This document shows, piece by piece, positions 7,917-16,390 of a stretch of DNA of 33,465 nucleotides. Position numbers and translations under genes: made by a program. This DNA comes from Methanobrevibacter sp. Lineage in GTDB: Archaea; Methanobacteriota; Methanobacteria; Methanobacteriales; Methanobacteriaceae. The notes beneath the pieces are model-generated. The model saw only the letters and a program-made list of their open reading frames with translations, had not been told where the DNA came from and did not search any database. Location of the stretch: assembly GCF_017432245.1 (NCBI RefSeq), contig NZ_JAFRJO010000059.1, forward strand, positions 1 to 33,465. Reading direction: 5' to 3'. Each line of letters begins with the position of its first letter. Positions within the stretch are counted from its first letter, which is position 1.

Positions 7917-8396
7917 TTAGAGGATACTAGCTGATCCAATATCTTCTTTTACAATGTTAAGTACAGTTTGTGTAATTGTTTTTTCAATACAACCTGATTT
8001 AAGCAATTCTTTAAGGAATTTGTCTAACTCATCGGTATCTTTAAATTTTGCAATTACAATAGCATCATATTGTCCGGTAACGTCATAGAGGCCAACAACG
8101 TTTTTGTTGTTTGAGATTTCTGCTTCCCAAGCTTCTAATTCTTGACCTTTTACGTTTACGCCAATGATACTGGTAAGTGCATAACCTAATTTCTTATGGT
8201 TTAATACTGGCGCGAATTTTTCGATTACTCCAGATTTAAGCATTTTGTCGATACGATTGTGTACAGTTCCTACGGAAATTCCTAAATCACGTGATATTTG
8301 CCTGTATGAAATTCTAACATCATCATTGATGATCTTTAAAATTTTAATATCAGTTTCGTCTAATTTGATTATTTCATCGTTCTTTTTTGCACACAT
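7917..8396 (-). CDS. Lrp/AsnC-family transcription regulator
   Basis: A 159-residue DNA-binding regulator of the feast/famine type. Seen: an N-terminal winged helix-turn-helix (about residues 13-65; LDETDIKILKIINDDVRISY followed by RQISRDLGISVGTVHNRI), a hinge NHKKLGYALTSIIGVNV, and a C-terminal RAM ligand-binding domain (about 74-145) with the glycine turn VVGLYDVTGQYDAIV. Length is normal. It is monocistronic: a U-tract hairpin follows, and a large inverted repeat containing two ATTGCAAT palindromes covers its predicted transcription start and leader. Autoregulation is therefore likely, though not shown. The ligand and targets are unknown. AAAGTGAAATC precedes the ATG. Confidence 0.9.
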   Translation of the reverse strand: MCAKKNDEIIKLDETDIKILKIINDDVRISYRQISRDLGISVGTVHNRIDKMLKSGVIEKFAPVLNHKKLGYALTSIIGVNVKGQELEAWEAEISNNKNVVGLYDVTGQYDAIVIAKFKDTDELDKFLKELLKSGCIEKTITQTVLNIVKEDIGSASIL

Positions 8397-8421
8397 GATT
8401 TCACTTTCTTAGTTTTTCTTG

Positions 8422-8490
8422 CATTGCAATTTTTAAAGGGGTTTTAAAAATCATTGCAATTTAAGTTTCGTGTTAAAAGTTTATATTAAG
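8422..8490 (-). promoter_or_regulatory. lrp promoter and operator-like inverted repeat
   Basis: Two copies of CATTGCAAT (8422-8430 and 8452-8460), each holding the palindrome ATTGCAAT, are exactly 30 bases apart, about three DNA turns. Between them ATTTTTAAA and TTTAAAAAT are inverted around a G-rich centre, so the whole element is a near-perfect inverted repeat with a small insertion in one arm. A minus-strand TATA candidate (8490 to 8481) places the transcript start near 8460, inside one palindrome. Confidence 0.5.
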
Positions 8491-8777
8491 TATAACAATA
8501 TTAACTTTGTTATAATTTATATATAAAACTTTTCTTATTTTTCTTATTTTTTTCTAATTTTTGATTAATTTAATTCTTATTTGCTTATATTATTTTTTAT
8601 TAAATATTTTTAAATTAAAGTATATTTAAAATATTTAAAGTTTATTTTACTAATTTATTGTTCGTAATTTTAAATTTTAGAATGATTATTTTAATATAAT
8701 CGTCTAATCTTCCATTAAATCAATTTTAAGTTAATATCCTTTTTTAGAATACTTAATTAAGTATAGTTTCACTTTTT
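8491..8777. other. AT-rich spacer between trm1 and lrp
   Basis: Almost pure A/T DNA with no open frame of interest, no tRNA-like cloverleaf and no clear promoter beyond that of lrp. A few short TTAATTTAAG-type segments are not convincing. The tandem T-run repeat begins at its right edge. Confidence 0.5.
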
Positions 8778-8859
8778 ATTACTTTTTTTTATTACTTTTT
8801 TTTATTACTTTTTTTTTATTACTTTTTTTTTATTACTTTTTTTTTATTACTTTTTTTTA
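8778..8859. repeat. Tandem repeat of ATTAC plus 8-9 T, six copies
   Basis: Copies of ATTAC begin at 8778, 8791, 8804, 8818, 8832 and 8846, each followed by 8 or 9 T, giving periods of 13, 13, 14, 14 and 14. A partial copy (ACTTTTT) precedes the first. The last copy forms the trm1 stop codon. The T runs are on the plus strand, so the trm1 transcript would carry A tracts here. Length variation in the T runs looks like replication slippage. Confidence 0.9.
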
Positions 8860-10071
8860 TTTGCTTAATTCCTTGATAATATTCATCAGTTCCTTATTGC
8901 TTGAATTGGTTTTTATTCCAAGAGGACTGTAATGAGTTTTCACAGCAATGAATCCTTCCTCTTTAAGTTTATCGAATACCTTGTCAAACTTTGGGGCGCT
9001 GATCTTTAATGCTCTACATACTTTATGAATATCATAGAATGTGCTTGGTGCATTTGCCTCTGCCTTACAGGAATTCAATAGCTTTAAGACCTTCTCCTTT
9101 TGGTTAAGATCCTTTTCTTCAGCAATTTCAATCATAGAATCAATGAATTCCTCATTTTGAATAGGCCCCAACCACATTGGCCCAGCTGATATCAATTTTT
9201 CACCGCATTCTGGACAGAATTCTGGAATGCTTGATGCAAGGCCTTTGTGCTCGCTTCTATATAGGCAATGATTACAATGTGCAATATATCCAATGTTTTT
9301 CAATGATTCGTCAGTAGCTTTGGATCCTTTTCTTACCTTAAGGTAGGTTCTCATGTAATGCTCACTGCTATGTGACATCTTCACTTCTATGTATTTTTGA
9401 TATTTTGCAAGGGTGAGTGCAGCAAATCCAATGAGAATCCTTATGCCGTTTTCATGGCAATATTCACTTTTGTATGGTTGCGCATTATATTTTCTAATGC
9501 AAGGTTCTTCATATGTTCCACAAAGGCAGGAAGTGTCTGTTGCTGTTAAGCAAAGCAGGGAATCTCTCTTTAGATTGTATCCTGCAGAGTCTACAAATGG
9601 TGAAGGAGTCCCAAATGGGTCAATGTCAATAACATCGAATCTCCCCATATTGCTTCTCAATTCGTTATTCGCTTCCTTTTGGTCTATTTCAACTTCAACT
9701 TCGTTGAGTTCTGCATTGATTCTGGTAAATTCGTTGGCAAGTGGGCTGATGTCATTTATTGAAACATCTCCAACTCCATCTATTTCCTTTTTATAGCGAA
9801 TTCCTCTTATTCCACTTCCACCAAATAAATCGCAAATGTTTATTTCCCTATCAACTTCCCTTTGGTATGCCTGAAGTGCAAGGATGGAATTGTCTCTATT
9901 GAATTCCATTCTAGGATTATAAAAAACGGGAGCATCAGATGAAACCTTATCAAAATCAGGGAATTTTATTTGAACATTACCCTCTTCGATGATTTTCAAT
10001 TCATCTTCACTATACTCCCTTATTTCAGTGTTGTAGTTATTTTGATAATTGTTATTTTGATTATTTTCCAT
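8857..10071 (-). CDS. trm1: tRNA (guanine(26)-N2)-dimethyltransferase Trm1
   Basis: Trm1 uses AdoMet to dimethylate guanine 26 of tRNAs. Seen in 404 residues: a family N-terminal motif VFYNPRMEFNRD (49-60), the AdoMet loop CDLFGGSGIRGIR (80-92), the catalytic DPFGTPSPF (151-159), TATDTSCLCGTYE (176-188), SSEHYMRTYL (235-244), and a C-terminal zinc ribbon with C266, C269, C286 and C289. A winged-helix-like end follows. The first 14 residues are an Asn/Gln-rich extension before the conserved part; a later start is possible but AAGGAAC is well placed before this ATG. The stop codon lies in the first unit of a slippage-prone repeat, so the extreme C-terminus may vary between strains. Confidence 0.94.
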   Translation of the reverse strand: MENNQNNNYQNNYNTEIREYSEDELKIIEEGNVQIKFPDFDKVSSDAPVFYNPRMEFNRDNSILALQAYQREVDREINICDLFGGSGIRGIRYKKEIDGVGDVSINDISPLANEFTRINAELNEVEVEIDQKEANNELRSNMGRFDVIDIDPFGTPSPFVDSAGYNLKRDSLLCLTATDTSCLCGTYEEPCIRKYNAQPYKSEYCHENGIRILIGFAALTLAKYQKYIEVKMSHSSEHYMRTYLKVRKGSKATDESLKNIGYIAHCNHCLYRSEHKGLASSIPEFCPECGEKLISAGPMWLGPIQNEEFIDSMIEIAEEKDLNQKEKVLKLLNSCKAEANAPSTFYDIHKVCRALKISAPKFDKVFDKLKEEGFIAVKTHYSPLGIKTNSSNKELMNIIKELSK

Positions 10072-10173
10072 AATATTGTTCCTTGTTGTTTTTGATATTT
10101 AATTAATATTTATTTTTTATTTTATTTAAATAAGTTTAAGAATTTTAAGTAAAACTAATATAAGATTAGAAAT

Positions 10174-10228
10174 AAATAGTCTATCATAAACTATTTAACT
10201 ACAAAATATTGAAAATTGATATTTCAAT
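10174..10228. promoter_or_regulatory. Two inverted repeats upstream of the aminotransferase gene
   Basis: AAATAGT at 10174-10180 pairs with ACTATTT at 10190-10196, and ATTGAAA at 10208-10214 pairs with TTTCAAT at 10222-10228, each a perfect 7-bp inverted repeat. They lie in the 229-base spacer between the divergent trm1 and aminotransferase genes, 73-127 bases before the latter's ATG. They could be operators or chance in AT-rich DNA. Confidence 0.3.
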
Positions 10229-10300
10229 TAATTTTAAAAGTTTTAAATTTATTTCTTTTAAATTTATTAAATAATTTTTTTTATTCATTTAGGTGAAAAT

Positions 10301-11395
10301 ATGGCAGATATTAAAGTTTCAATAGCTAGTCCTGTTATTGAAGAAGAAGAAATTAATGCAGTAATTGATGTAATGAAATCTGGTATGATTGCACAAGGAC
10401 CAAAAGTAATTGAATTTGAAGAAGAATTTGCAAAATATGTAGGGGCAAAGTATGGAATTGCAACCAATTCCGGAACTTCTGCATTGCATGTAGCACTTTT
10501 AGCAGCTGGAATTGGCGAAGGGGATGAAGTGATTACAACTCCATTCACATTTGCAGCTACTGGAAACTCCATTTTATATACTGGTGCTCGTCCTGTATTT
10601 GTTGATATAGATCCTGAAACCTTTACAATTGATCCTGCAAAGATTGAAGAAGCAATCACTGACAAGACTAAAGCAATTATGCCTGTTCAATTATATGGTC
10701 AAGCTGCAGATATGGAACCTATTATGAAAATTGCAAAAGAGCATGACTTGATTGTCATTGAAGATGCAGCACAAGCTCACGGTGCTGAATACAACGGTGT
10801 TAAAGTAGGAAATCTTGGAGACATGGCTTGTTTCAGTTTCTATCCTACCAAAAACATGACCACCAGTGAAGGTGGTATGATCACCACAAACAATGAGGAA
10901 TTTGCAGAAAATGCAAAAGTCTTCAGAGCCCATGGTTCTGCTACAAAATATCATCATGATGTTTTAGGTTATAACTTCAGAATGACTGACATTGCTGCAG
11001 CTATTGGTTTAGAACAGCTTAAAAAAATAGATTCCTTTAATGAAAAGAGAATTGCAAATGCAAAATGTCTCGATGAAGGATTAGCTGATATAGATTCTAT
11101 TGAAACCCCTATTGTAAAGGATGGCTGCAAACATGTTTACCACCAATACACAATTAAAATAAAAGATGGAAAAAGAGATGAATTTTCTGATTATTTAATT
11201 GAAAATGGTATTGGAAATGGAATTTACTACCCAATTCCTCTTTATAATCAAGTTCTTTATAAGGAAATGGGTTATGACCAAGCTCTTCCAGTTACTGATG
11301 AAATAGTTGAAGAAGTTTTATCCCTTCCTATTCATGCAAAACTTAGTCAAGAAGACTTGGATTATATTATCAAAACAATTAAAGAATTCTTTTAA
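10301..11395 (+). CDS. DegT/DnrJ/EryC1/StrS-family PLP aminotransferase
   Basis: Sugar or nucleotide-sugar aminotransferase of 364 residues, usually acting on UDP- or GDP-linked keto-sugars for surface polysaccharide, glycan or antibiotic sugars. Seen: the N-terminal [16 protein letters not shown], the cofactor-site [12 protein letters not shown] (55-66), the strand [13 protein letters not shown] with Asp155 for the PLP ring nitrogen, and the Schiff-base lysine Lys184 in [32 protein letters not shown] and the C-terminal YPIPLYNQ are family hallmarks. The ATG follows AGGTGA. No sugar dehydratase, epimerase or glycosyltransferase is next to it, so the substrate is open. It is followed by T-rich DNA and converges on the thiamine-binding gene. 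Confidence 0.92.
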   Translation: MADIKVSIASPVIEEEEINAVIDVMKSGMIAQGPKVIEFEEEFAKYVGAKYGIATNSGTSALHVALLAAGIGEGDEVITTPFTFAATGNSILYTGARPVFVDIDPETFTIDPAKIEEAITDKTKAIMPVQLYGQAADMEPIMKIAKEHDLIVIEDAAQAHGAEYNGVKVGNLGDMACFSFYPTKNMTTSEGGMITTNNEEFAENAKVFRAHGSATKYHHDVLGYNFRMTDIAAAIGLEQLKKIDSFNEKRIANAKCLDEGLADIDSIETPIVKDGCKHVYHQYTIKIKDGKRDEFSDYLIENGIGNGIYYPIPLYNQVLYKEMGYDQALPVTDEIVEEVLSLPIHAKLSQEDLDYIIKTIKEFF

Positions 11396-11428
11396 ATAAT
11401 TTCTTTAATTTTTCTTTTTCTTTTTTTA
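11396..11428 (+). terminator. Oligo-T terminator after the aminotransferase gene
   Basis: Just after the stop codon the plus strand contains several T runs of five to seven, broken by single C or A. Archaeal termination needs only such tracts. No stem is evident. Confidence 0.4.
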
Positions 11429-11431
11429 TTT

Positions 11432-11734
11432 TCACATTCTATTTTTTACAGATTTCACTTTTTCTTCTAATGTCCTGTTTTCCTTATCTCTTCTGTCATC
11501 TATTTTTAAAACAGTATAAACCCTTGGAACTCCCATTTTAAAAACAGCTTCCTGAACTTTTCCGCAAACTTCATATAACTCTTTAAGATTATCTGATTCA
11601 ATTTGAGTTCCCATAGCTGTTATTTGATAGTTCAAGCCACTTTTCTCAATTATCTGAGCTGCTTTTGCAACATATTTGCCAACACCGGACTCTTCAATTC
11701 CCATAGGTATAATACATAAATCTGCTGTAATCAT
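11432..11734 (-). CDS. MTH1187/YkoF-type thiamine-binding protein
   Basis: A 100-residue ferredoxin-like protein of the Thiamine_BP (formerly DUF77) family named for MTH1187. Family knowledge: members form tetramers and bind thiamine or related ligands. Seen: the N-terminal strand ITADLCIIPMG, then GVGKYVAKAAQIIEKSGL, the conserved turn YQITAMGTQIE, and VPRVYTVLKIDDRRD near the C-terminus. Length is standard. There is no convincing Shine-Dalgarno sequence before the ATG; a minus-strand TATA box (about 11766-11759) would place the transcript start almost on the start codon, so a leaderless mRNA is plausible. It is divergent from the thiolation gene with 96 bases between. Confidence 0.88.
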   Translation of the reverse strand: MITADLCIIPMGIEESGVGKYVAKAAQIIEKSGLNYQITAMGTQIESDNLKELYEVCGKVQEAVFKMGVPRVYTVLKIDDRRDKENRTLEEKVKSVKNRM

Positions 11735-11830
11735 AGTTTACTTTTTATACTTTGTATGATATAAAATTTAATAGAAAAACTTTTTTTAAGAAAATTTAAA
11801 GTATTTTGTTTTTAATTTTTAAGTGGTATT

Positions 11831-12691
11831 ATGAGCATAAAAAAAGAAGAGTTCAATGAAAAGATTTTCACCAGAATCAATGATTTGATTAATGACTATG
11901 AATTGATCAAAGAGGGTGAAAAAATAGCTATTGCATTGTCTGGAGGTAAAGACAGTGTCTTGACTCTTTATGCACTTAAAAATTATCAAGACATTTGCGG
12001 ATTTGATTTTGAACTTGTAGCAATTTCCGTTGATGAAGGGATTGAAGGCTATCGCCAACATGGAATTGATGCAGCAGTGAACAATGCAAAACTGTTGGAT
12101 ATTCCTCTTATTCAAAAATCCTTTAAGGTTGAGGAAGGATTTGCATTGGATGACATCTATTCTTATTTTAAAAGCGCTTGCATTCCATGTGGTGTATTTA
12201 GAAGAAATATATTAAATAAAACAGCTTATGAAATTGGAGCTGACAAAATAGCTACTGGGCATAATCTTGATGATGAGATTCAGTCATTCTTAATGAGCTT
12301 TTCAAGAGGAGATACAGTTAAGTTCTCTAAATTCGGTCCAGAGCTTGATCAGATTCATGAAAAGTTGGTTCCAAGAATAAAGCCATTATGGAATACTCCT
12401 GAAAAGGAGGTTGGCATGTGGGCTATTCTCAATGGAATTGAGATTCATTTGGATGAATGTCCTTATTCTAATCTTTCCTTAAGGGCTAAAATAAAAGAGT
12501 TTTTAAACAATACAGAATCAAAACATCCTGGAACTAAAGAGAATGTTTTGGAATCATTCAAGGAGATTCTGGATGTAGAGAATATTAGAACAGTTCTGAA
12601 CGAATGTGAAAGATGTGGTGAGCCAACATCAGCTAAGATTTGTAAAGCTTGTGAAATCAAGGATATTGTTGAAAATGAGCAAAATAAATAA
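11831..12691 (+). CDS. Ncs6/TtuA-type tRNA 2-thiolation enzyme lacking the N-terminal zinc finger
   Basis: ATP-PPase of the TtuA/Ncs6 group, which thiolates tRNA uridines through an adenylated intermediate. Seen in 286 residues: the PP-loop SGGKDS (37-42), the iron-sulfur-type cysteines C117 and C120 (ACIPCGVFRR) plus C210 (HLDECPYSN), the ATGHNLDDE motif (141-149), and a C-terminal zinc site C259, C262, C271, C274. The usual CxxC-CxxC finger found before the PP-loop in TtuA is absent: the protein starts directly with the helix leading to the loop, and the 96-base upstream spacer does not encode one. A GTGGT sequence precedes the ATG. It may be a specialised paralogue rather than the main thiolase. 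Confidence 0.87.
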   Translation: MSIKKEEFNEKIFTRINDLINDYELIKEGEKIAIALSGGKDSVLTLYALKNYQDICGFDFELVAISVDEGIEGYRQHGIDAAVNNAKLLDIPLIQKSFKVEEGFALDDIYSYFKSACIPCGVFRRNILNKTAYEIGADKIATGHNLDDEIQSFLMSFSRGDTVKFSKFGPELDQIHEKLVPRIKPLWNTPEKEVGMWAILNGIEIHLDECPYSNLSLRAKIKEFLNNTESKHPGTKENVLESFKEILDVENIRTVLNECERCGEPTSAKICKACEIKDIVENEQNK

Positions 12692-12735
12692 TTAAAAATT
12701 TTTCAAATTAGGAATATAAAAATAAAAAATTAATA

Positions 12736-13686
12736 TTATATTCTTCCCATCATTCTACAACAAGTAAATGACATATATGCTATGTATAGAATAAGCAATA
12801 CTATTCCTTCTTTTTTGTTGATTTCATTTTGAGTATAGGCAAACGCTGCAAAAACAATAGTTGCTACGGTCATGAAAAGGATACCATACAACCAGTCCCC
12901 TAATGGGATTGGCACCTTTAAGTTACAGATACCTAAAATGAATAATATATTAAAAACGCTTGATCCAAGTACATTACCTATGACAAGACCATCTTCCCCT
13001 TTTTTAAATGCATTTACAGATGTTATAAGTTCAGGTAGGGAAGTACCTATTGCTATTATTGTAAATCCGATTACACCATTTTCTAATTCTAATGCACTTG
13101 CAATTGCTTTGGGATTATCCCCAACAAGAAAACTACCAATTATAATTCCAATCAGACCTATTGCTGTGTAAAGGATCGCTTTTTTCATAGGGAGTTCAAT
13201 TTCACCTTCTTTTGCCATCTCTTCTTTATCTTTTCTTGCTTCCATGACAAGAAAAATCACATAAGCGAAGATTATTATCAAGAAAATTATCCCAATTGGC
13301 TGTTTTAATTCCCCACAGCACATAGCTATTAAAAATAAGCCTAATGTTGCGATGATTAGGAATGGAAAATCTCTTTTAATTATATCTTTTTTAACAGTTA
13401 AGCTTCCAATAAATGTAGAAATACCAATGACTGCTAAAATGTTGAAGATATTACTTCCTATAATATTGCCTACAATATCTGCGGTATTATTATTTGAAAC
13501 CATTGTTAGGGATGTAGAGATTTCAGGAGCACTTGTACCAAATGCCACTATGGTTAATCCAACAATTACAGCAGATATCTTTAAATTATATGCAACATTG
13601 CTTGCACCATCTACAAATATGTCTGCACTTTTAACTATGATTGCTAATCCTAAAATAAGTAAAAAAATTTCTGTTATTGGGAGCAT
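12736..13686 (-). CDS. Ca2+/cation antiporter (CaCA family), paralogue 2
   Basis: Membrane exchanger of 316 residues related to NCX_Mj and YrbG, exchanging Na+ or H+ for Ca2+ or similar ions. Seen: about ten hydrophobic segments in two inverted halves, with alpha-repeat motifs GLTIVAFGTSAPE (43-55) and GFTIIAIGTSLPE (207-219), and GNIIGSNIFN (73-82) and GNVLGSSVFN (237-246). The start is set at the ATG at 13686, eight bases after AGGAG; an in-frame TTG at 13692 is too close to it. It aligns without gaps to the next gene upstream, but the first helix of its second half reads SFLVGDN where the paralogue has SDLVVDG. It ends 44 bases from the convergent thiolation gene. Confidence 0.9.
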   Translation of the reverse strand: MLPITEIFLLILGLAIIVKSADIFVDGASNVAYNLKISAVIVGLTIVAFGTSAPEISTSLTMVSNNNTADIVGNIIGSNIFNILAVIGISTFIGSLTVKKDIIKRDFPFLIIATLGLFLIAMCCGELKQPIGIIFLIIIFAYVIFLVMEARKDKEEMAKEGEIELPMKKAILYTAIGLIGIIIGSFLVGDNPKAIASALELENGVIGFTIIAIGTSLPELITSVNAFKKGEDGLVIGNVLGSSVFNILFILGICNLKVPIPLGDWLYGILFMTVATIVFAAFAYTQNEINKKEGIVLLILYIAYMSFTCCRMMGRI

Positions 13687-13837
13687 TTCCAATTCTCCTA
13701 ATCTTCTTTATTTTAAAGTATAGTTGTTATAATATTAATAACTTGCCGAATTTAACTATAATTTATGAAAATAAGTTTTATTTCATCATAAACGAACAAA
13801 ATAAATCTTGTCAAAAAAAAGAAAAAGAAATTAAAAA

Positions 13838-14779
13838 TTAATTTCTTATAATGACAAATGCCATATAGAGTATGAATAAGGCAACTAATACTGCCCCTTC
13901 TTTTTTATCCACTTCATTTTTACTATAAGCGAATATAGCACCTATTATTGTAATTACAGTCATTAATCCAATATCAGAAATCATTTCAGGTGCTATTGGC
14001 ATTGGCATAATTGCACTGCTTATACCTAAAATGAATAATATATTGAAAATGCTTGATCCAAGTACATTACCGATTACAATACCATTATCTCCTTTCTTAA
14101 GAGCTGTTACAGAAGTTACGAGTTCAGGTAATGAAGTTCCTATTGCAACAATGGTAAGACCAATGAGCACATCACTTAATCCAAATGTGCTGGCTATGAA
14201 ACTTGCACCATCTACAACCAAGTCAGAACCGATTATGATACCTGCAATACCTATTATTATGTAAATGAAAGCTTTTGGAATTGAAAGTTTAACTTCAATC
14301 TCTTCAGACATAGCTTCCTTATCTTTTCTTGCTTCCTGAACAAGACGATAAACATAAGCGATAATGATAATCAAGAATATTATACCGCAGAGTCTGCTTA
14401 ATTCTCCAAATATCATAGCTATTACAAGCAAACCTATTGTAGAGATGACTAAAAATGGGAAATCCCTTTTAATTAAGATTTTATCTACAGTCAAGGTTCC
14501 AAGCAATGCGGAAACACCAACTACTGCTAAAATATTGAAGATGTTACTACCTATTACGTTTCCTAAGGATATTGCATTGGTTCCTGCAAATGCGGAGGTA
14601 ATTGAAACTGCAGCCTCTGGAGCACTTGTACCAAATGCCACTATTGTCAAACCTACAATGATGGTAGGTATCTTTAAGTTATATGCAACGTTACTTGCAC
14701 CATCTACAAATACATCTGCACCTTTAATCAAAAGTACAAATCCGATAATAAGTAAGATAATTTGAATTAATAATTCCAT
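13838..14779 (-). CDS. Ca2+/cation antiporter (CaCA family), paralogue 1
   Basis: Membrane exchanger of 313 residues with both halves fully conserved: KGADVFVDGASN (19-30) mirrors GSDLVVDGAS (184-193); GLTIVAFGTSAPE (43-55) mirrors GLTIVAIGTSLPE (207-219); GNVIGSNIFN mirrors GNVLGSSIFN. The glutamates in the two PE motifs are expected ion ligands. A charged cytoplasmic loop (EARKDKEAMSEEIEVK) joins the halves. AGGAGAAAAACTG precedes the ATG. It starts 11 bases after the CorC-like gene stops, so the two are surely co-transcribed. The 151-base gap to paralogue 2 leaves room for a separate promoter there. The pair clearly arose by duplication. Confidence 0.92.
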   Translation of the reverse strand: MELLIQIILLIIGFVLLIKGADVFVDGASNVAYNLKIPTIIVGLTIVAFGTSAPEAAVSITSAFAGTNAISLGNVIGSNIFNILAVVGVSALLGTLTVDKILIKRDFPFLVISTIGLLVIAMIFGELSRLCGIIFLIIIIAYVYRLVQEARKDKEAMSEEIEVKLSIPKAFIYIIIGIAGIIIGSDLVVDGASFIASTFGLSDVLIGLTIVAIGTSLPELVTSVTALKKGDNGIVIGNVLGSSIFNILFILGISSAIMPMPIAPEMISDIGLMTVITIIGAIFAYSKNEVDKKEGAVLVALFILYMAFVIIRN

Positions 14780-14790
14780 CAGTTTTTCTC

Positions 14791-16137
14791 CTAATCCTCT
14801 TTGCTTTCAAGGTCTAATCTATTTGCATCCTCTTCGTTGACTGTTACCAAGATTTTATCGATATGATTTGCATCCATATCCACTATCTCAAAGGTAAACT
14901 TGCCTTCATGGAATATCTCACCAGTATCTGGGATTTTACCTGCATGTGAAAGGATAAATCCTGCAATGGTTGTGTATCCATCTTCAACTTCATTAGGCAT
15001 TTCCTTTTCAATTTCAAATAAGTCTTTAAAGTCTTCAATAGAGAATCTGCCGTCAATTAACCATGAATTGTCTTTTCTTTCAATTGCTTTAGGATCATCT
15101 TCCTCATCGATACCTGGAATATCTCCTACGATTCCTTCAAGAAGGTCATTTAATGTAATCAATCCTGCAACACTTCCGAATTCATCTACAACAAGCACCA
15201 TATGAACATATTCCCTATTTTCCTTAAACTCTTGAAGCAAGTCCATTGCAAGCATGTTTTCAGGAACAACCAATGGAGATTTAACAGTTCCCTTAATATC
15301 AACATCCTTGCCAGAGAAGATTTCACTTAGTAAGTCTTTTGCCTGAACTACACCAATGAAGTCATCTAACTCTCCTTCAGCTACAGGGAAAATGGATCTT
15401 TTACTGCTAATGATTCTTTCCTTGTTTTCTTCCAAGTCATCTTCCAAGTCTATCCAGATGATTTCACTTCTTGGTGTCATGATCATATCCACTTTTTGGT
15501 CATCTAAACGGAACACTCTTTTAATGATGTCTTCTTCCTCTTCAGCAATGGTTCCGTCTTCAATACCTTCTTCAATAAGAAGCTTGACTTCCTCTTCAGT
15601 AACAATATCCTCTTTTGGCTTGGAACCAACAATTCTAAGTGCAAGGTTGGTTGAACTGTCAAGCAATCTGACAATTGGCTTGCAGATCCATGAGCTTACT
15701 TGCATGAATTTTGCAGTTTTCAAGGAATATCCTTCAGGGTCATTCAAAGCCATTCTTTTAGGTACAATTTCACCAATCAGAATTGTGAAGTAAGTGGTTA
15801 CAAGAATAACGAATATGAAGCTTAATTGGTAACTGTAAGGAATGTATGGGCTTAAGAAATTACCCATAGGTTCAGAAAAAGTAGTTCCACCAATTGCCCC
15901 TGTGATAATTGCAGTGAATGTTATACCAATCTGTACAGTGGATAAGAAGTCGCTGACATTATCCATAAATTCTAAAACAAGTGATGCTCTTTTATTCCCT
16001 TCTTCTGCGATTTTTTGCATCCTAATTCTTCTTGTGGATACAACAGCAATCTCTGCAAGGGAGAAAAGTCCATTAAGTACAATTAAAATTATTATTACTA
16101 AAATTTCAATTCCTATAATTATCGAGTCCATTTCCAT
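14791..16137 (-). CDS. CNNM/CorC-type (HlyC-like) membrane protein with CBS pair
   Basis: Protein of 448 residues combining an N-terminal DUF21/CNNM membrane domain (three to four helices, residues about 8-180, including NGLFSLAEIAVVS and IGEIVPKRMAL), a CBS-pair domain (about 205-335, beginning VDMIMTPRSEIIWI and ending FGSVAGLITLNDLLEGIVGD), and a C-terminal CorC_HlyC domain (about 350-430, containing VEDGYTTIAGFIL). Relatives are linked to Mg2+ or Co2+ export or homeostasis; the CBS pair often binds ATP. Upstream in-frame TTG at 16152 is possible, but AAGGAC just before the ATG at 16137 favours that start. It leads an operon with a Ca2+/cation antiporter, which fits a divalent-cation role. 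Confidence 0.88.
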   Translation of the reverse strand: MEMDSIIIGIEILVIIILIVLNGLFSLAEIAVVSTRRIRMQKIAEEGNKRASLVLEFMDNVSDFLSTVQIGITFTAIITGAIGGTTFSEPMGNFLSPYIPYSYQLSFIFVILVTTYFTILIGEIVPKRMALNDPEGYSLKTAKFMQVSSWICKPIVRLLDSSTNLALRIVGSKPKEDIVTEEEVKLLIEEGIEDGTIAEEEEDIIKRVFRLDDQKVDMIMTPRSEIIWIDLEDDLEENKERIISSKRSIFPVAEGELDDFIGVVQAKDLLSEIFSGKDVDIKGTVKSPLVVPENMLAMDLLQEFKENREYVHMVLVVDEFGSVAGLITLNDLLEGIVGDIPGIDEEDDPKAIERKDNSWLIDGRFSIEDFKDLFEIEKEMPNEVEDGYTTIAGFILSHAGKIPDTGEIFHEGKFTFEIVDMDANHIDKILVTVNEEDANRLDLESKED

Positions 16138-16190
16138 TAAGTCCTTAAACAATTTATAATTTAAATTTTTTAATTAAAAAATAATTTCTC

Positions 16191-16200
16191 TTTATATAGT
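16191..16200 (-). promoter_or_regulatory. TATA box for the CorC-like gene operon
   Basis: Minus-strand ACTATATAAA lies 54-63 bases before the ATG at 16137; a second candidate, TTTATATAA, is about 25 bases further upstream. The rest of the 253-base spacer up to 16390 is AT-rich with no gene. Confidence 0.4.
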
Positions 16201-16390
16201 AATATGTTTCTATTTATATAAAGATTTTATTATAAGCAATATGATATTTATTAATTCTATTTATAAATTTAATGTTTTTTTAGCATTTGAATTGCATTAT
16301 TTTTATAATTTGTTAATAATTTTGCTATATTTTACATAATTTTGGTAATATTTTAATGATTTTTAAAATTATCATGTGGATAAAATTTGA

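Noticed and set aside
8778-8859. Possible CRISPR-like array
   Set aside because: Units are 13-14 bases with no unique spacers and mostly homopolymer T; it is a simple tandem repeat.
12872-15793. Long plus-strand frames opposite the antiporter and CorC-like genes
   Set aside because: They are Ser/Pro/Ile-rich antisense shadows of well-supported minus-strand membrane protein genes and lack ribosome binding sites.
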